From: a virus
Reading direction: 5' to 3' (one strand)
Length of the DNA: 46,803 nucleotides
IMG/VR virus record: IMGVR_UViG_3300035191_000038
Span: 1-46,803 of that record
The position numbers were made by a program, and so were the translations under genes. Each line of letters opens with the position of its first letter. The first letter of the stretch is position 1. Below are positions 46,418 through 46,803 of the stretch, one piece after another. The notes under the pieces are model-generated. The model did not search any database. It was not told the origin of the DNA and worked only from the letters and a program-made list of their open reading frames with translations.

Positions 46418-46803
46418 ATGGGAAAGAAGGTCGCGTGGGACACGTATGGAGACCACCCGACGGGGAGCCCGCCGCCGGGATGGACGAAGCAGGTCGAGGA
46501 GGAGACCCTCGTCTCCGATGAGGTCGTGACGGACGCCGGCCAGCCTGGGGGGAAGGCTCACGAGATCCAGACGGACGCGGCCACGGACGGGGAGATCGTC
46601 TACACGATGGACGTCTTTGGTGACGGGTCCACAATCGAGATGCTGGGCCTGCTCAAGACGAACAACACGACCGGGGAGCAGTTCAAGCTCGTCGGGCGCC
46701 TCGAGGAGGTCGGCGGGGTCAAGGCGTATTACAAGGTCTCGGTCCAGAATGGGGACATGCTGGTGATCTCCTCGGTCAAGGGGGCGAACTACATCGTCAT
46801 CGA
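46418..46803 (+). CDS. Adhesin-like protein (3-prime partial)
   Basis: The frame starts at an ATG after TTAGGAGAAGGAC and is open to the window end (128 residues seen). The beginning VAWDTYGDHPTGSPPPGWTK and the following G-KAHEIQTDAATDGEI pattern resemble the start of the jelly-roll-like units in the adhesins upstream. It is probably one more member of the group, which therefore continues beyond the window. Confidence 0.7.
   Translation, partial: MGKKVAWDTYGDHPTGSPPPGWTKQVEEETLVSDEVVTDAGQPGGKAHEIQTDAATDGEIVYTMDVFGDGSTIEMLGLLKTNNTTGEQFKLVGRLEEVGGVKAYYKVSVQNGDMLVISSVKGANYIVI

Noticed and set aside
38200-46803. Diversity-generating retroelement acting on the adhesin genes
   Set aside because: No reverse transcriptase gene, template repeat or adenine-specific variation pattern can be seen in the window.

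Overview
The window is part of the genome of a tailed double-stranded DNA phage (Caudoviricetes) or prophage. Gene order, a lambda-type G/GT frameshift pair, a long tape-measure gene and tail genes without any visible sheath gene suggest a siphovirus. DNA is GC-rich, with Shine-Dalgarno sequences close to GGAGG and TTGACA-N17-TATNNT promoters, so the host is a bacterium with ordinary sigma70-type transcription. The host cannot be named from the sequence. No integrase, portal, endolysin, DNA polymerase, primase or helicase gene is recognisable inside the window.

Layout. (1) 1-6490, rightward: a probable small terminase subunit, the large terminase, then about ten small genes, several encoding membrane or zinc-binding proteins. 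(2) 6491-7293: a non-coding region of very unequal strand composition with long C runs (strong G-quadruplex potential on the minus strand) and four GCGGGGGGA direct repeats. (3) 7294-10958, rightward: two winged-helix proteins, many tiny proteins and an excisionase-like HTH protein. (4) 15870-10948, leftward: three transcription units encoding a MESH1/SpoT-like HD hydrolase, an LPD29 protein, a Cys-His-Asp protein and others. (5) 15871-16232: a divergent control region with a Z-DNA-type CG/CA tract. (6) 16233-22054, rightward: small accessory proteins, a GHKL ATPase with a C-terminal metzincin-like motif, and a PolX-like protein with a damaged active site. It ends at a clear intrinsic terminator. 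(7) 22148-46803, rightward: the virion module with XkdF-like protease, scaffold-like protein, major capsid protein, neck and tail proteins, tail chaperones, tape measure, tail hub and a set of related adhesin-like proteins. The last gene runs off the window.

Two features bind the window together. First, eight promoters, on both strands and in front of most transcription units, carry an ACC-N3-GGT type inverted repeat at the downstream end of the 17-bp spacer. Most also share an AT-rich upstream element and the same leader and ribosome-binding site, so the phage seems to run one dispersed regulon; its regulator is not identified. Second, at least six virion proteins, including capsid, adaptor and tail-tube candidates as well as the adhesins, end in runs of threonine (TTT to TTTTTT, often with PP or AAP). 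The same Thr/Pro runs link the repeated jelly-roll-like units of the largest adhesin. Such tails on unrelated virion proteins suggest a common surface property or modification.
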